This document shows positions 50,508-60,214 of a stretch of 64,000 nucleotides of DNA, one piece after another. The notes beneath the pieces are model-generated. The model did not search any database. It was given only the letters and a program-made list of their open reading frames with translations, and was not told where the DNA came from. Position 1 is the stretch's first letter. Every line of letters starts with the position of its first letter. Source of the DNA: Nitrospirillum amazonense (GTDB lineage: Bacteria > Pseudomonadota > Alphaproteobacteria > Azospirillales > Azospirillaceae); the NCBI RefSeq assembly GCF_007828035.1, contig NZ_VITV01000007.1, forward strand, positions 248,001-312,000. The letters run 5' to 3'. The position numbers were made by a program, and so were the translations under genes.

Positions 50508-52175
50508 TCAGGCGGACTGGCGCAACGCGTCGGCGAACTGACCCACGTGGCTTTTCAGATCGCTGGAGCGGACGGCGATTCCGCCGGCCACATCGCGCAC
50601 GGTATCCGCTGCCCGCCCAGTATCGCGGGCGGTGCGCGCAAGGCCGATAACGTCGGCGGTGATGGCATCGGTGCCGTTGGCCGCCTCCTGAACGTTGCGG
50701 GTGATTTCCGCCGTGGCGGAGGCTTGCTCCTCCACCGCGGACGCGATGGATCCAACCATGGCGCTGATGGCGGTGATCATCTCCACGATGTGCCCGATGG
50801 AGGTCACCGCAGCCCCGGTCGCCCCCTGAACGGCAGCCACCTGGGTGCGGATCTCGTCCGTGGCCTTGGCCGTCTGCATCGCCAGCGCCTTGACCTCGTG
50901 CGCCACGACGGCGAAGCCTTTGCCGGCCTCTCCCGCCCGCGCCGCCTCAATGGTGGCATTTAGGGCCAGCAGGTTGGTTTGCCCGGCGATGCCGTTGATC
51001 AAGTCCACGACATGGCCGATCTGGCCCGTCGCCTCCTGCAGGGTGGCCACTTGGCTGGCGGCGCGGCGCGCCTCGTCGGCACCGGTGCTGGAGGTGCCGG
51101 CCGTCTCCGCCGCGCGAGCGCTGATTTCCCGGATGGAGGCGGACAATTCCTCGGTCGCGGCCGCCACCGTCTGCACGTTGGCCGCCGTCCGGTTGGTGGC
51201 CGTGGAGGCCTGGTCGGTGCGTACGCTGGTCTCCTGCGCCGCCTGTGACAGGTGCTGGGAACTGGTGCGGAGGTGGCCGGCTTCTTCGTTCAAATCCCCC
51301 GACATGCCATTCATCCGCGCGACGAAGGACTCCACCAGGGCCAGGCGTTGGGCCTGCTTGGCCTCCCGCTCCGCGCGGTCGCGCGCCTGCTGCACTTCCA
51401 ATTCGTCGGCCCGCCGCATCTGATCCCGGCAGACGGTGATGGCTCGCACCATGTCCCCAACCTCATCCGCGCGGTTGGCCCCGACGAGGTCGAAAGCGTA
51501 GTCCTTGCTGGCCAGACGAGCCATGGCTTGCGTGACCCGGATGATGGGCTCGGTCACGGCGCGCCGGGCGATCAACAGTGACAGCGCGACACCCGCCACG
51601 ATGCCCAGCAACGCCGTGGCGATCATGATTCCAAGGGTCATCGACTGCGTGGCCGATAGGTCGGTTGCCTCCTCGGCGATGCGGGCGATGCCGCGCTCGA
51701 TCAAGGGGTCGGTCAGCGCGGATGCCGCTCTCTCCGCCGTTCGCACCTGGGTCCGGAATGTGGCCTGCGCCTCCTCCGCTCTGCCCGCCGCAACCTGGGT
51801 GCGTACCAGTTCCAGCGCCGTCATAACGTCGCGTTCCAGGGGCCCCAGGCGGCCTGCCTCCGGCGCCTTGGCCGCCACCAACAGGGGCTCCAGCCTATCG
51901 TTCAGGTCCGCCATTTCTTTCAAGCGGTTGCTGAAGCGCTGCAGGATTTCGCCGCGGCCGGCCGCTTCCTCGGCGATGAGGTTCAAGGCGTCGCGTTGCA
52001 GGGCCCGACTGGTGGCCCGAAGTTCTGCGGCGGTCAGGATCCGGGTGTTGGATTGGACCACGGCGTTGGCGCCCTGATTGACTCTGGACAATCCTACCAC
52101 ACCCGACAAGAAGACCAGGAAAGCAACCATGGCAAGAATGATGACCGGCGACAGAATCTTCGTGCCCAGCTTCAT
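50508..52175 (-). CDS. Methyl-accepting chemotaxis protein with four-helix-bundle sensor and HAMP
   Basis: 555 residues. TM1 about 10-32, a periplasmic all-alpha sensor of about 150 residues (4HB/TarH-like, [21 protein letters not shown]), TM2 about 185-205, HAMP ([22 protein letters not shown]), and a signalling domain with the tip [40 protein letters not shown]. The four-helix sensor class often binds small organic acids or aromatics. ATG 52175 is the first Met. Confidence 0.93.
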   Translation of the reverse strand: MKLGTKILSPVIILAMVAFLVFLSGVVGLSRVNQGANAVVQSNTRILTAAELRATSRALQRDALNLIAEEAAGRGEILQRFSNRLKEMADLNDRLEPLLVAAKAPEAGRLGPLERDVMTALELVRTQVAAGRAEEAQATFRTQVRTAERAASALTDPLIERGIARIAEEATDLSATQSMTLGIMIATALLGIVAGVALSLLIARRAVTEPIIRVTQAMARLASKDYAFDLVGANRADEVGDMVRAITVCRDQMRRADELEVQQARDRAEREAKQAQRLALVESFVARMNGMSGDLNEEAGHLRTSSQHLSQAAQETSVRTDQASTATNRTAANVQTVAAATEELSASIREISARAAETAGTSSTGADEARRAASQVATLQEATGQIGHVVDLINGIAGQTNLLALNATIEAARAGEAGKGFAVVAHEVKALAMQTAKATDEIRTQVAAVQGATGAAVTSIGHIVEMITAISAMVGSIASAVEEQASATAEITRNVQEAANGTDAITADVIGLARTARDTGRAADTVRDVAGGIAVRSSDLKSHVGQFADALRQSA

Positions 52176-52302
52176 CGTCTGCTCCCATGAAACACGGCAA
52201 TGATGACTTGTGACCTGCTTTCCCCCGGTTCCACCGGCACGACAGGACCTTCAATCCTCCCGTCAACGCCCTTAACAAACGATGAATAGGTTGGTCATGG
52301 AC

Positions 52303-53532
52303 TTACGGCCGCGTGGCTCTTTCCTTCACCTCCACACGTTGGCCGGTGAAGGGGTTCCAGCCCGTCTCCGCCAGGGCGGCCCAGGCCGTGGCGCCCAGAT
52401 GGGGCTGGTGGTAATAGCGGAAGTCGTCCGTGGTTGAGCTTGGGCCCACCGCCAGGCCGGTGCTGACCGTGCCGGCGGCGGTGGCGTAGAGCAGCCCGCC
52501 CGGCTCCCTGGCTGCCTGGACGGTGGCCAGGGCCGCCGCCGCCTTGTCCGGCTGCCCCAGCATCTTGTAGGTGAGGGCCGCCTGCGCCGTGCCTTCGATC
52601 CAGACGCCGTCGCGGTCGTCATTGAAGTCGAAGCCGCCGGCGTTGGCATGGTGCTTCTCCACCCAGGCCAGCGACCGGCGCCAATCGGCCGGCGCCTCCC
52701 CGATGGCCAGATGCGCCCACAACTGGATGTCCAGCGCCGCCCCGGGCGCCCAGCTGCGGCCGTCCGGCTTGGTGCCGATGCGGAAACGCCCCTCCGTCCC
52801 GTCCCAGGCCGCCGCGACGAAACCCCGCGCCAGAGCGGCGTGGCGGGTCCAGGCGGTGTCGCCTGTCGAGCGCGCCAGCCAGGTGAAGGCCGCCACGGCA
52901 TCGATGTTGTGTTCCGTCGCCTTGTAATTCAGGCGCTGTTGGGCGGGATCGAAACCGTCCAGCCCGCCGATGAACCCACCCGGCTGGGCGGGGTCCGCCA
53001 TCAAATCCGCCACCCAGCGCATCAGGCCGGCGGCGCGGTCACGATAGGCCACCTCGCCCGTAGCCTCGTGCAGCGTCAGCAGGGCCAGCGCCGCCCAAAT
53101 CACGTTTCCCGTGGCGCTGCCGTCCTGATAGCCGTCCTCCGCCCACTGGCCGGCCTTGTCATCCCACCAGCCCGGCGGCAGGGGCGGGCTGGCGGCGGCA
53201 CCGGCGCGGTAGGCGTTACGCACCCGCCCGTCCTTGAAGGTCCGGTCCGTCGTGGCCGCCCGCACCAGGGCGTCGCCAACAAGGCGGGCATCCTCGACAT
53301 GGCCGCATGCCACCAAGGCAATGGTGGTCAGGGCGTTGTCATAGGTGAACGCGCTGTGCGCCAGGGCCGGATGGGTGTCGCCCGGGTAGCTGAGCACGAA
53401 ACGGGGGCCCGATCCAGGTGCGGCACTCCTGACGGCATGCTGCAATGCGACACAGGTCTGCGCGGCCGCTGGCTCCAAGGGGCTTGCCAGGCAAAAATAG
53501 ATCACCGCCAGGGCAACTTTCCTAAAATGCAT
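52303..53532 (-). CDS. Exported six-hairpin glycosidase-like protein
   Basis: 409 residues, signal peptide (KVALAVIYFCLASPLEPAAA). The mature protein shows repeated helical hairpins with aromatic/acidic inner loops: SAFTYDNALTTIALVACG, YQDGSATGNVIWAALALLTLHEATGE, NIDAVAAFTWLARSTGD, LDIQLWAHLAIGEAP, FDFNDDRDGVWIEGTAQAALTYKML. This is the layout of the alpha/alpha six-hairpin toroid of glycoside hydrolases and C5-epimerases. Acidic residues in YDNA and WIEGTAQ could be catalytic. The exact family and substrate are not recognised. Monocistronic, ATG 53532. A polysaccharide role near the rhamnose genes is possible. Confidence 0.65.
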   Translation of the reverse strand: MHFRKVALAVIYFCLASPLEPAAAQTCVALQHAVRSAAPGSGPRFVLSYPGDTHPALAHSAFTYDNALTTIALVACGHVEDARLVGDALVRAATTDRTFKDGRVRNAYRAGAAASPPLPPGWWDDKAGQWAEDGYQDGSATGNVIWAALALLTLHEATGEVAYRDRAAGLMRWVADLMADPAQPGGFIGGLDGFDPAQQRLNYKATEHNIDAVAAFTWLARSTGDTAWTRHAALARGFVAAAWDGTEGRFRIGTKPDGRSWAPGAALDIQLWAHLAIGEAPADWRRSLAWVEKHHANAGGFDFNDDRDGVWIEGTAQAALTYKMLGQPDKAAAALATVQAAREPGGLLYATAAGTVSTGLAVGPSSTTDDFRYYHQPHLGATAWAALAETGWNPFTGQRVEVKERATRP

Positions 53533-53825
53533 GGTAATTTCCTAAAAACAAACGACAGATGTATTCTCATAATTTGTCGGAATGATGGTGGTGGGGCAGT
53601 AGGCGGCCCAAATATACACCTCACCGGTTCCACCACCCCGCGTGCAACGCAGCCCAACGATGCATGCGGGACTTGTTTTCATCTTGGTAAGGTTTTGCTA
53701 ATAAACCGCCCGTAAACAATTGGCCGCCGTCGCAGGTGCAGCATAAGGCTTTGGGTCCAACACCCCCTTGTGCTGCGCGGCAAAGAATGGCGGACCACCG
53801 GGGCAGCAGAGAAGAGAGATCAGCG

Positions 53826-54131
53826 ATGAACACGAAGTTCCTGGGCATTTTGGCCACCGTTTCCCTTTTTGTCGCCGGCCCCGCGCTGGCCGAGTGCAGC
53901 ACGCACGCCAACCCGCCGTCCATCCCCGATGGCGCCGGCGCCACCACCGAGCAGATGACCAGCGCCAGCGCCTCGGTGAAGGGCTACATGGCGGACATGC
54001 AGGACTTCCTGAAGTGCCTGGAGAACGACAAGGCCGCCGGCTCCGCCAAGTACAACGCCGCCGTCGACCAGATGCAGAGCATCGCCAACGAGTTCAACAA
54101 GCAGCTGCGCGCTTTCAAGGCCAAGGGCTGA
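53826..54131 (+). CDS. Small exported protein of unknown function
   Basis: 101 residues from ATG 53826 (AGAGAGA upstream). Signal peptide MNTKFLGILATVSLFVAGPALA, then a helical mature part with two Cys (AECSTHANPP and FLKCLENDK) and a long amphipathic helix pair (TTEQMTSASASVKGYMADMQD, KYNAAVDQMQSIANEFNKQL). The pattern recalls small periplasmic proteins with one disulfide. Strong terminator after it and no operon partner, typical of an abundant small protein. Not recognised. Confidence 0.8.
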   Translation: MNTKFLGILATVSLFVAGPALAECSTHANPPSIPDGAGATTEQMTSASASVKGYMADMQDFLKCLENDKAAGSAKYNAAVDQMQSIANEFNKQLRAFKAKG

Positions 54132-54158
54132 TTGTACGCGCACTCAGCGCTCGATTTT

Positions 54159-54199
54159 AAAAAAGGAAGGATGGGCCCGCTGCCCGCCCTTCCTTTTTT
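54159..54199 (+). terminator. Intrinsic terminator of the small exported protein gene
   Basis: AAAAAAGGAAGG pairs with CCTTCCTTTTTT, with an inner GGGC/GCCC stem around CCGCT. It is symmetrical with A- and T-runs, so it can also serve the convergent MFS gene. Confidence 0.92.
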
Positions 54200-54224
54200 A
54201 TTGGCTTTTTTGATAAGCCCTCCG

Positions 54225-55532
54225 TCAGGTGGCGGCGGACCAGTCCAGCTTGTCCGCCCGCCGCAGGGCCGGGAACAGCAGGCACCACAGCGCCACCACG
54301 GCCACCGTGCCGATGCCGCCCACCACCACCGCCAATTCCGTTCCCAGCCAGGACGCCGTCAGGCCGGACTCGAATTCGCCCAGTTGGTTGGACGCGCCGA
54401 TGAACAGGCCACTGACGGCACTGACCCGGCCGCGCATCTCATCGGGCGTTCCCAGCTGCACCAGGGTCTGGCGCACGAAGACGCTGACCATGTCGACCGC
54501 CCCCATGACCAGCAGGCTGAGCAAGGCGATGGCGGGGGAATGGGTCAGGCCGAAGACGATGGTGGCCAGGCCGAAAACGCCCACGCAGGCCAGCATGATG
54601 GGCCCCACCCGGCGCTTCAGCGGCCAGGCGGCCAAGGTCAGGCCCACCAGGATGGCACCCGCCCCCGGCGCGCCGCGCATGACGCCCAGCAGCATGGGCC
54701 CGGTCAGGCCCAACAGACCGGCATCGGCGGAGAACTGGTCACGCGCCAGGGCCGGCAGCAGGGCGGTGGCGCCGCCCAGCAGCACGGCGAACAGATCCAG
54801 CGAGATGGCGCCCAGCACGATGGGCTGCTGGCGGATGTAGCGGATGCCACCCAGGATGCCGTCCCAGCTGACCGGGGCGCGGGTCACAGCGCGCGAGGGC
54901 GCGGATATACCGACCACGATTACCCCGGCCAGCAGCAGGAAGCCGGCGCCCACACCGAAAACCCAGTCATGCAGGCCGGCGTAGAGCACGCCGCCCAGCG
55001 CCGGCCCCAGCACGCCCGCCACCTGCATGGCGGATGAGCTGATGGCCACCGCGTTGGGGAAGTCGGCCTTGGGCACCAGGTTGGGCAGCAGGGCGGAGGA
55101 CGCCGGCGCCTCAAACGCGCGGGCGGCGCCGAACAGCATGACGGCGGCATAGACCAGCCACACCGGCAGGTCGGGCGATGCCAGCACCACCCCGGTCATG
55201 GCCATGGCCACGGCCTCCACGCCCACGCAGATGGTGATGATCAGGCGGCGATCCAGCCGGTCGGCGGCATGGCCGGTGACCAACACCAGGCCGACGGAGG
55301 GCAGGAACTGCGCCAGGCCGATCAGGCCCAGGTTCATGGTGCTGCCGGTGCGGTCGTAGATGGCCCAGCCGGCGGCCACCGCCTGCACCTGCAGGGCCCC
55401 CATGGACAGGATGCGTGCCAGCCAATAGCGCAGGAAAGCCGGGTGGCGCAACGCCCCGCCCCAGCCCTTGCGGGCCGGCCCGTCATTGGGCGCAGGGTCG
55501 GGGGCGGCGGCGTTGGAAGGGGTGCTGCTCAT
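54225..55532 (-). CDS. MFS exporter, EntS/MFS_3-like
   Basis: 435 residues from ATG 55532; in-frame sequence further upstream lies inside the peptidase gene. Twelve TM helices: ALRHPAFLRYWLARILSMGALQVQAVAAGWAIYDRTGSTMNLGLIGLAQFLP opens as in MFS_3 proteins (residues 25-76), then GHAADRLDRRLIITICVG motif A and ASSALLPNLVPKADFPNAVAI. The family includes enterobactin exporter EntS and drug efflux pumps. It starts 14 bases after the M28 peptidase stop, so one transcript is likely. Substrate unknown. Confidence 0.9.
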   Translation of the reverse strand: MSSTPSNAAAPDPAPNDGPARKGWGGALRHPAFLRYWLARILSMGALQVQAVAAGWAIYDRTGSTMNLGLIGLAQFLPSVGLVLVTGHAADRLDRRLIITICVGVEAVAMAMTGVVLASPDLPVWLVYAAVMLFGAARAFEAPASSALLPNLVPKADFPNAVAISSSAMQVAGVLGPALGGVLYAGLHDWVFGVGAGFLLLAGVIVVGISAPSRAVTRAPVSWDGILGGIRYIRQQPIVLGAISLDLFAVLLGGATALLPALARDQFSADAGLLGLTGPMLLGVMRGAPGAGAILVGLTLAAWPLKRRVGPIMLACVGVFGLATIVFGLTHSPAIALLSLLVMGAVDMVSVFVRQTLVQLGTPDEMRGRVSAVSGLFIGASNQLGEFESGLTASWLGTELAVVVGGIGTVAVVALWCLLFPALRRADKLDWSAAT

Positions 55533-55546
55533 CACGTCTCTGCTGC

Positions 55547-56983
55547 TCACGGGCCGGCGGGGTCGGGCATGGCGACAAAGGATCCGGCGGGGCCCGGGTA
55601 GACCACCGGGCTGGCATAGCCGTCCTTGGAAACGGCCGCGACGCCAAAGAACCAGTCGTCGATGACGATATTGGGCAAGGTCACGGTGGTGGCGTCGCCG
55701 GCCCAGCGGTCGTGCTGCCAACTGGGCGCCAGGGTGTCGCGCCACCAGGCGCGATAGCCCACGGCGCCCGGGACCTTGGTCCAGCTCAGCGTGGTGTCAT
55801 GCCTAAGCGCGCCCTCCACCTTCACGTCGCTGAGCGGGGCGGGAGCCCAGGCCAGACTGGCCATGGTCAAGGCGTTCAGGCGGGTCACCTGGGCCAGGTA
55901 GGGGAAATCGACACCGTCGATGGTATCGCCATAACGCACCCCGCCCTCGGTGCGCAAGTCCTGGTGCTGGCGGGTGTAGTTCTCATGCGCCTCGGTCACG
56001 CGGACGGCGGGGAAGCCCGCCTCGAGGAACGGCACCTGGTCGCCGCCGCGACCGAAGCGGTCGGTGCGGTAGACCATGCGCACGCTGAAATTATCCAGGT
56101 AGCGGGTGGCGATGCTGTCCATGTAGCGCGCCAGGTTGCGCGAGGGGCTGTCCACCTCGCCCCCGGAATAGCGGCGCTGGTTGGCCTGCTTCACCGTCTC
56201 CACCGCCTTGGTGCCTTCCGAGAAGACGCGGATATGGGTGTTGTCCACCACGCCGTCCTCGCCTTGAGTGTTGCCGACGATGTCGTTGTTGAGGTCGGCC
56301 TCCACCTGCCAGCCCTGCTCCTTGGCGTAATCGGCCAGCACCTTGCCGCCCAGCAGGCCCTGTTCCTCCCCCGACAGCGCCGCGAACACCAGGGTGGCGC
56401 GGAATTTGTGGTGGGACAGCACCCGCGCCGCCTCGATGGCCGCCGCCACGCCGGAAGCGTCGTCATTGGCACCGGGCGCGTCGGCCGTGGCGTTCATCAC
56501 GTCCGTCACGCGACTGTCCAGGTGGCCGGCGATGAGGATGACCCGCTGCGGTTCCTCCGTGCCTTTCAGCACGGCCACCACGTCCATGACCTCCGTCGGG
56601 GTGGGCACGCGCTTGCCCGACACGGTCTGCGCGGGCGTCACCACCGTCAGGCAGCCGCCGCAGTCCTTGGAGATGGCCTCGAACCGGCTTTTGACCCAGG
56701 CGCGGGCGGCGCCGATGCCCCGGTCGGGGGAGGTGGTGTCGGACAGGGTGTGGCGGGTGCCGAAGGATACCAGCTTTTCGATCGTGGCATGCAGCTGCGC
56801 CGGATCCACCTGGGCGGCGATTTCCCGCAGCACCGGATGGTCGTCAACGGGTCCTACGGCGGACGCCTCGGCCACGGGAGCCTCGGGTTTGGCGGGCTTG
56901 GCCCAAGCGTTCACGCCATGGAGCATGGCTCCACTCAGCAGGAGGACGGACAGCGTACGCACAGACCGATGGCGCTGGGGCAT
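55547..56983 (-). CDS. Secreted M28 family zinc aminopeptidase
   Basis: 478 residues from ATG 56983 (AGGGAA site). Signal peptide MPQRHRSVRTLSVLLLSGAM-type. Metal ligands of a two-zinc M28 enzyme are visible: His-Asp in LIAGHLDSRV, Asp in PGANDDASGV, Glu-Glu in ALSGEEQGLLG, Asp in DLNNDIVGN, and His in VTEAHENYT. The C-terminal about 100 residues (LSWTKVPGAVGYRAWWRDT) form a fibronectin-III-like domain. Releases N-terminal amino acids from peptides outside the cytoplasm. Co-directional with the MFS gene. Confidence 0.93.
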   Translation of the reverse strand: MPQRHRSVRTLSVLLLSGAMLHGVNAWAKPAKPEAPVAEASAVGPVDDHPVLREIAAQVDPAQLHATIEKLVSFGTRHTLSDTTSPDRGIGAARAWVKSRFEAISKDCGGCLTVVTPAQTVSGKRVPTPTEVMDVVAVLKGTEEPQRVILIAGHLDSRVTDVMNATADAPGANDDASGVAAAIEAARVLSHHKFRATLVFAALSGEEQGLLGGKVLADYAKEQGWQVEADLNNDIVGNTQGEDGVVDNTHIRVFSEGTKAVETVKQANQRRYSGGEVDSPSRNLARYMDSIATRYLDNFSVRMVYRTDRFGRGGDQVPFLEAGFPAVRVTEAHENYTRQHQDLRTEGGVRYGDTIDGVDFPYLAQVTRLNALTMASLAWAPAPLSDVKVEGALRHDTTLSWTKVPGAVGYRAWWRDTLAPSWQHDRWAGDATTVTLPNIVIDDWFFGVAAVSKDGYASPVVYPGPAGSFVAMPDPAGP

Positions 56984-57164
56984 GGGGTTCCCTGTGGTTT
57001 GGTGACTGAACTGCCGGATTATTATGGCGCCACGATGCGTTAGCGCTGACATGCAGGCAAGTGCCACCGCGCGGGGCGCATGGTCGCAATCCACAGCCCT
57101 GCCATGCCCCGCGCGACACAATTGTGTTAGGATCACGAAGGGCAATTCTCGCACGAGGGGGTCC

Positions 57165-57377
57165 GTGGGAGCGAAAATACGCAAGACCGTCCTGTTCGTC
57201 GTCATGGCGTTGATGATCGGCGGCGGCGGTTACATCATTGAGCGGCAACTTCTGTCCCACCATGCCATTTTCTGGCGCGGCCTGTTCATGGGTGGCTTCC
57301 TGCTGGCCTTCGGCATCTATTTGCTGGTCGACGACTTCATCAATCCGGCGCTACGTCGCCTGCGAACCAACCCTTAA
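57165..57377 (+). CDS. Small membrane protein, two TM helices
   Basis: 70 residues from GTG 57165 with GAGGGGG just upstream. TM1 residues 9-25 (VLFVVMALMIGGGGYII), TM2 residues 37-55 (WRGLFMGGFLLAFGIYLLVD), positively charged ends (KIRK, RRLRTNP). The layout is of a small inner-membrane protein. Its stop overlaps that of the convergent amidase by three bases. No family recognised. Confidence 0.7.
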   Translation: MGAKIRKTVLFVVMALMIGGGGYIIERQLLSHHAIFWRGLFMGGFLLAFGIYLLVDDFINPALRRLRTNP

Positions 57378-58720
57378 TAGTCCCCAGCCAAATGGGCCGC
57401 CGCCGCCCGCGCGATAGCCAGCAGGCGGGCGTCGGCACCGCGCGGGGCCAGCAACTGCAGGCCCACCGGACACCCGGCAGCGTCCGTGCCCACCGGCAGG
57501 GTGACCGCCGCCATGTCCCCCAGATTGGCGACGCAGCAGTTGCGCAGCGCCATCAGGTTGGCGCGGCCATAGGCCGACGGCTCCGCCAGATCAGCCAGCA
57601 GCGGCGGGGTGATGGCCACCGTGGGCAGCGCCAAAATGTCCACGTCGTGGAATAGGGCCTGCACGCCGTTGGCGAAGCGGTCGAGGAAAGCGACGCGCGC
57701 GTCATAGTCCAGCACATCGGCCGAAGCGCGGATACGGGGGCCGACATAGGCGTCCAAACTGGGCAGCCAGGCCGGCAGTTCCTGCCCGAGGAAGCCATAA
57801 ATCTCCGCCCCCGCCAGGCCGCCCCGGCGGAACAGGGCCAAGGCCTCGTCCAATTCCGGAATGGTCACGCTGTCCACCGGGTGGAACAGACCGGTCAGGC
57901 GGTCCAGCGCGGTGTCCACTGCCGCCACCACGCCGGGGCTGCAGTCCTGCCACAACGCTACCGGCGCGCGACCGATACGGATGACGCTGGGGTCCGTCAG
58001 CGGATCGATGACGGTGCCGGTCAACAGGCGATAGCCTTGGGCCAGGTCATCCGCCGTCAGCGCCAGGATACCCACGGTGTCCAGGCGCGGCGACAGCGGC
58101 ACGATGCCGTCGGTCGCCAGGTGTCCCCGCGCGCTTTTGTAGCCATAAAGACCATTCCAGGCCGCCGGAATGCGCACCGACCCCGCCGTGTCGGTGCCCA
58201 GCGCCAGCAGGGCGGACCCCTCATGCAGGCTGAGCGGCGCGCCGGTGCTGGACCCGCCGGGCACGCGGTGGTGAACACGGTCCCAGGGGTTGCGCGGCGT
58301 GCCCCAATGGCCGTTGGCCCCCAGGCCGCCGAAGGCGAATTCCACCATGCGGGTCTTGCCGGTCACGACCGCGCCCTGGGCCAGCAGGCGGCTGACCACG
58401 CCGCCCGGCTGGTTCCACATGGGCGGCAGGCGACGGGGGGACCCGGCGAATACCGGCCACGTGCCGCCACAAACTGTTCCGGTACCGTAATTATCCTTAA
58501 GCGACAGGGGTATCCCGTCGAACTCGCTGAGCGGCCGGCCTGCTGCACGCCGGATATCGGCGGCGTCCGCCTGGGCGCGCAGCAGGCCGGCGCTGAACGC
58601 GACATAGGGATTGTCGCGGGCGTCGGGCCGCGCCGCCCGGGCGGCGATGCAGGCCTCGGCCAGGTCACGGGCGGTCAGGGTGCCGTCCTTCAGGGCGGCG
58701 AGGGCGGTGCTGAGATCCAT
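57374..58720 (-). CDS. Amidase, amidase-signature family
   Basis: 448 residues from ATG 58720. The Ser-cis-Ser-Lys triad is present: Lys in GIPLSLKDNY, cis-Ser in PGGSSTGAPLSLHEGSALLAL and nucleophile Ser in GTDTAGSVRIPAAWNGLYGYK. SPRLDTVGILALTADDLA is the next family block. Hydrolyses a C-N amide bond; substrate class (aryl/fatty amide, AtzF-like, other) cannot be told. Not GatA, as the tRNA-specific parts and gatB/C neighbours are absent. Divergent from the bufferin operon. Confidence 0.93.
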   Translation of the reverse strand: MDLSTALAALKDGTLTARDLAEACIAARAARPDARDNPYVAFSAGLLRAQADAADIRRAAGRPLSEFDGIPLSLKDNYGTGTVCGGTWPVFAGSPRRLPPMWNQPGGVVSRLLAQGAVVTGKTRMVEFAFGGLGANGHWGTPRNPWDRVHHRVPGGSSTGAPLSLHEGSALLALGTDTAGSVRIPAAWNGLYGYKSARGHLATDGIVPLSPRLDTVGILALTADDLAQGYRLLTGTVIDPLTDPSVIRIGRAPVALWQDCSPGVVAAVDTALDRLTGLFHPVDSVTIPELDEALALFRRGGLAGAEIYGFLGQELPAWLPSLDAYVGPRIRASADVLDYDARVAFLDRFANGVQALFHDVDILALPTVAITPPLLADLAEPSAYGRANLMALRNCCVANLGDMAAVTLPVGTDAAGCPVGLQLLAPRGADARLLAIARAAAAHLAGDY

Positions 58721-58930
58721 GGGATGGCGCCTTGGGATGGGGCGTTTTTCTGGGCCGGCGGAACCCTGGCACGGGCGGCACCCCACCCGCAACCCGGCAA
58801 GAGGTGCGACAACCGGACGCCATATCCGGCCGCTATCGAATTCATATCCCCCCTGCATTTCACAGGGTGGGGGGTACGGGGTTAGCGTCAGCCCATCGCA
58901 ACCACCCACCAAACCTGAGGGGATTTCAAA

Positions 58931-59200
58931 ATGCAGACCACCACCACTCGCCGCCTGGGCCTGGGCCTGATCGTCGCCACCGCCGTCGCCGGCGCCACCC
59001 TGGCCGCCGCCCCGGCCAAGGCCGCGGATATGGAGAAGTGCTACGGCGTCGTGAAGGCCGGCCACAACGACTGCAAGACCGACAGCAACTCCTGCGCCGG
59101 CCATGCCACGAAGGACCGCGACCCCGGCGCCTTCATCGCCGTGCCGGCCGGCACCTGCGCCAAGATCTCGGGCGGCAGCACCGAACCCGCCAAGAAGTAA
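58931..59200 (+). CDS. bufA1: Bufferin precursor peptide BufA1 (DUF2282)
   Basis: 89 residues, ATG 58931 with GAGGGG eight bases upstream. Signal peptide to about residue 31 (LGLIVATAVAGATLAAAPAKA), then the DUF2282 core with four Cys: Cys37 and Cys48 in EKCYGVVKAGHNDC, Cys55 in SNSCAGHA, Cys76 in VPAGTCAKISGG. In bufferins some of these Cys are turned by the MNIO enzyme BufB with BufC into thiooxazole-type rings, and the exported product binds copper to protect the periplasm. Here bufB and bufC follow, supporting this role. A very stable hairpin right after the stop may set a high BufA to BufB ratio. Confidence 0.93.
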   Translation: MQTTTTRRLGLGLIVATAVAGATLAAAPAKAADMEKCYGVVKAGHNDCKTDSNSCAGHATKDRDPGAFIAVPAGTCAKISGGSTEPAKK

Positions 59201-59210
59201 GCCGTCATCT

Positions 59211-59241
59211 CAGCGGCGTGGGCCAGAGGCCCACGCCGCTG
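59211..59241 (+). terminator. Perfect 14-bp hairpin between bufA1 and bufB
   Basis: CAGCGGCGTGGGCC and GGCCCACGCCGCTG pair perfectly around AGA. It starts 11 bases after the bufA1 stop. There is no U-run, so partial termination or protection of the bufA1 message from 3' decay is more likely than full termination. Confidence 0.7.
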
Positions 59242-59249
59242 TAGGCCGC

Positions 59250-59337
59250 AAGCACGGCCGCCGGGCCTTTTCGGGAAGCGTCAGCGGACTGAAAAGGGAG
59301 GAAGCCAAGCCAGCGTATGCTGGCGCCCGGCACTTGA
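59250..59337 (-). repeat. Dispersed two-hairpin intergenic element, copy D (inverted)
   Basis: Read on the minus strand: TCAAGTGCCGGGC lead, hairpin 1 with arms GCCAGC and GCTGGC (59324-59309) around loop ATAC, TTGGCTTCCTC, CAGTCCGCTGACGCTTCCCG, then CCCGGCGGCCGTG. It matches copy A in the TTGGCTTCCTC block and copy B in the CAGTCCGCTG block. Unlike copies A-C it lies between two co-directional genes, inside the buf operon. Confidence 0.6.
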
Positions 59338-59365
59338 GTGCACACGTGAAACAAGGGACGCCGTC

Positions 59366-60214
59366 ATGGGCATCACCGGTATCGGCCTGAAGGCCCGCCA
59401 TACGGCCGAGCTGTTGGCCCACCGCCCCTCCCTGCGCTTTCTGGAAGTGCACGCCGAGAACTACATGGGGGCTGGCGGCCCGGCGCACCGCTGGCTGACC
59501 GTGCTGCGTGAGGCGTATCCCCTGTCCATCCACGGCGTCGGCCTGTCCCTAGGCGGAGCAGAGCCGCTGGATGCCGACCACCTGGCCGATTTGGCGGCCC
59601 TGGTGAATCGCTACCAGCCGGAACTGGTGTCGGAACATCTCGCCTGGTGCCGCATCGACGGCACCTACCTCAACGACCTGCTGCCCATTCCCTATACCGA
59701 TGCCAGCCTGTCCCTGGTGGCCGATCACATCGATCAGACGCAAACGGCCCTGCGCCGCCACATCCTGGTCGAGAACCCGTCCAGCTACATGGCCTTCCCG
59801 GAAAGCGATTGGGACGAGGCCGCCTTCCTGGCGGAACTGGCCCGCCGTACCGGCTGCGGCATCCTGCTGGATGTGAACAACATCCACGTCAGCGCCCACA
59901 ATATCGGGCTGGACGCCAAGGCCTACTTGGCCGCCCTGCCGACCGGTGCCGTGGGCGAAATCCACGTGGCGGGGCATGAGCCCGTCACCCACGACGGCCG
60001 CGCCGTGCTGCTGGACACCCACGGCGCCCCCGTCACGGCTGCCGTGTGGGACCTGTACCGCCAGGCGCTGACCCGCTTCGGCCCCGTCCCCACCCTGGTG
60101 GAGCGGGACGCCAACATTCCGCCCCTGGCCGAATTGCTGTCCGAGGTCGCCACCGCGGACGGCATCGCCGAGGTCCTGCCCGGAAAGGACGCGGCCCATG
60201 CCCACGCTGCTTGA
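59366..60214 (+). CDS. bufB: BufB, MNIO-family (DUF692) multinuclear iron enzyme
   Basis: 282 residues. TIM-barrel metal ligands of the MNIO family are visible: SLRFLEVHAENYMG, SIHGVGLSLGG, VSEHLAW, ILVENPSSYM, CGILLDVNNIHVSAHN, VGEIHVAGHE, and LVERDANIPPLAEL. These proteins hold two or three Fe and use O2 to modify Cys in a RiPP precursor. Its substrate is the BufA1 encoded just upstream. Start ATG 59366 has AAGGGA upstream. It overlaps bufC by 17 bases. Confidence 0.95.
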   Translation: MGITGIGLKARHTAELLAHRPSLRFLEVHAENYMGAGGPAHRWLTVLREAYPLSIHGVGLSLGGAEPLDADHLADLAALVNRYQPELVSEHLAWCRIDGTYLNDLLPIPYTDASLSLVADHIDQTQTALRRHILVENPSSYMAFPESDWDEAAFLAELARRTGCGILLDVNNIHVSAHNIGLDAKAYLAALPTGAVGEIHVAGHEPVTHDGRAVLLDTHGAPVTAAVWDLYRQALTRFGPVPTLVERDANIPPLAELLSEVATADGIAEVLPGKDAAHAHAA

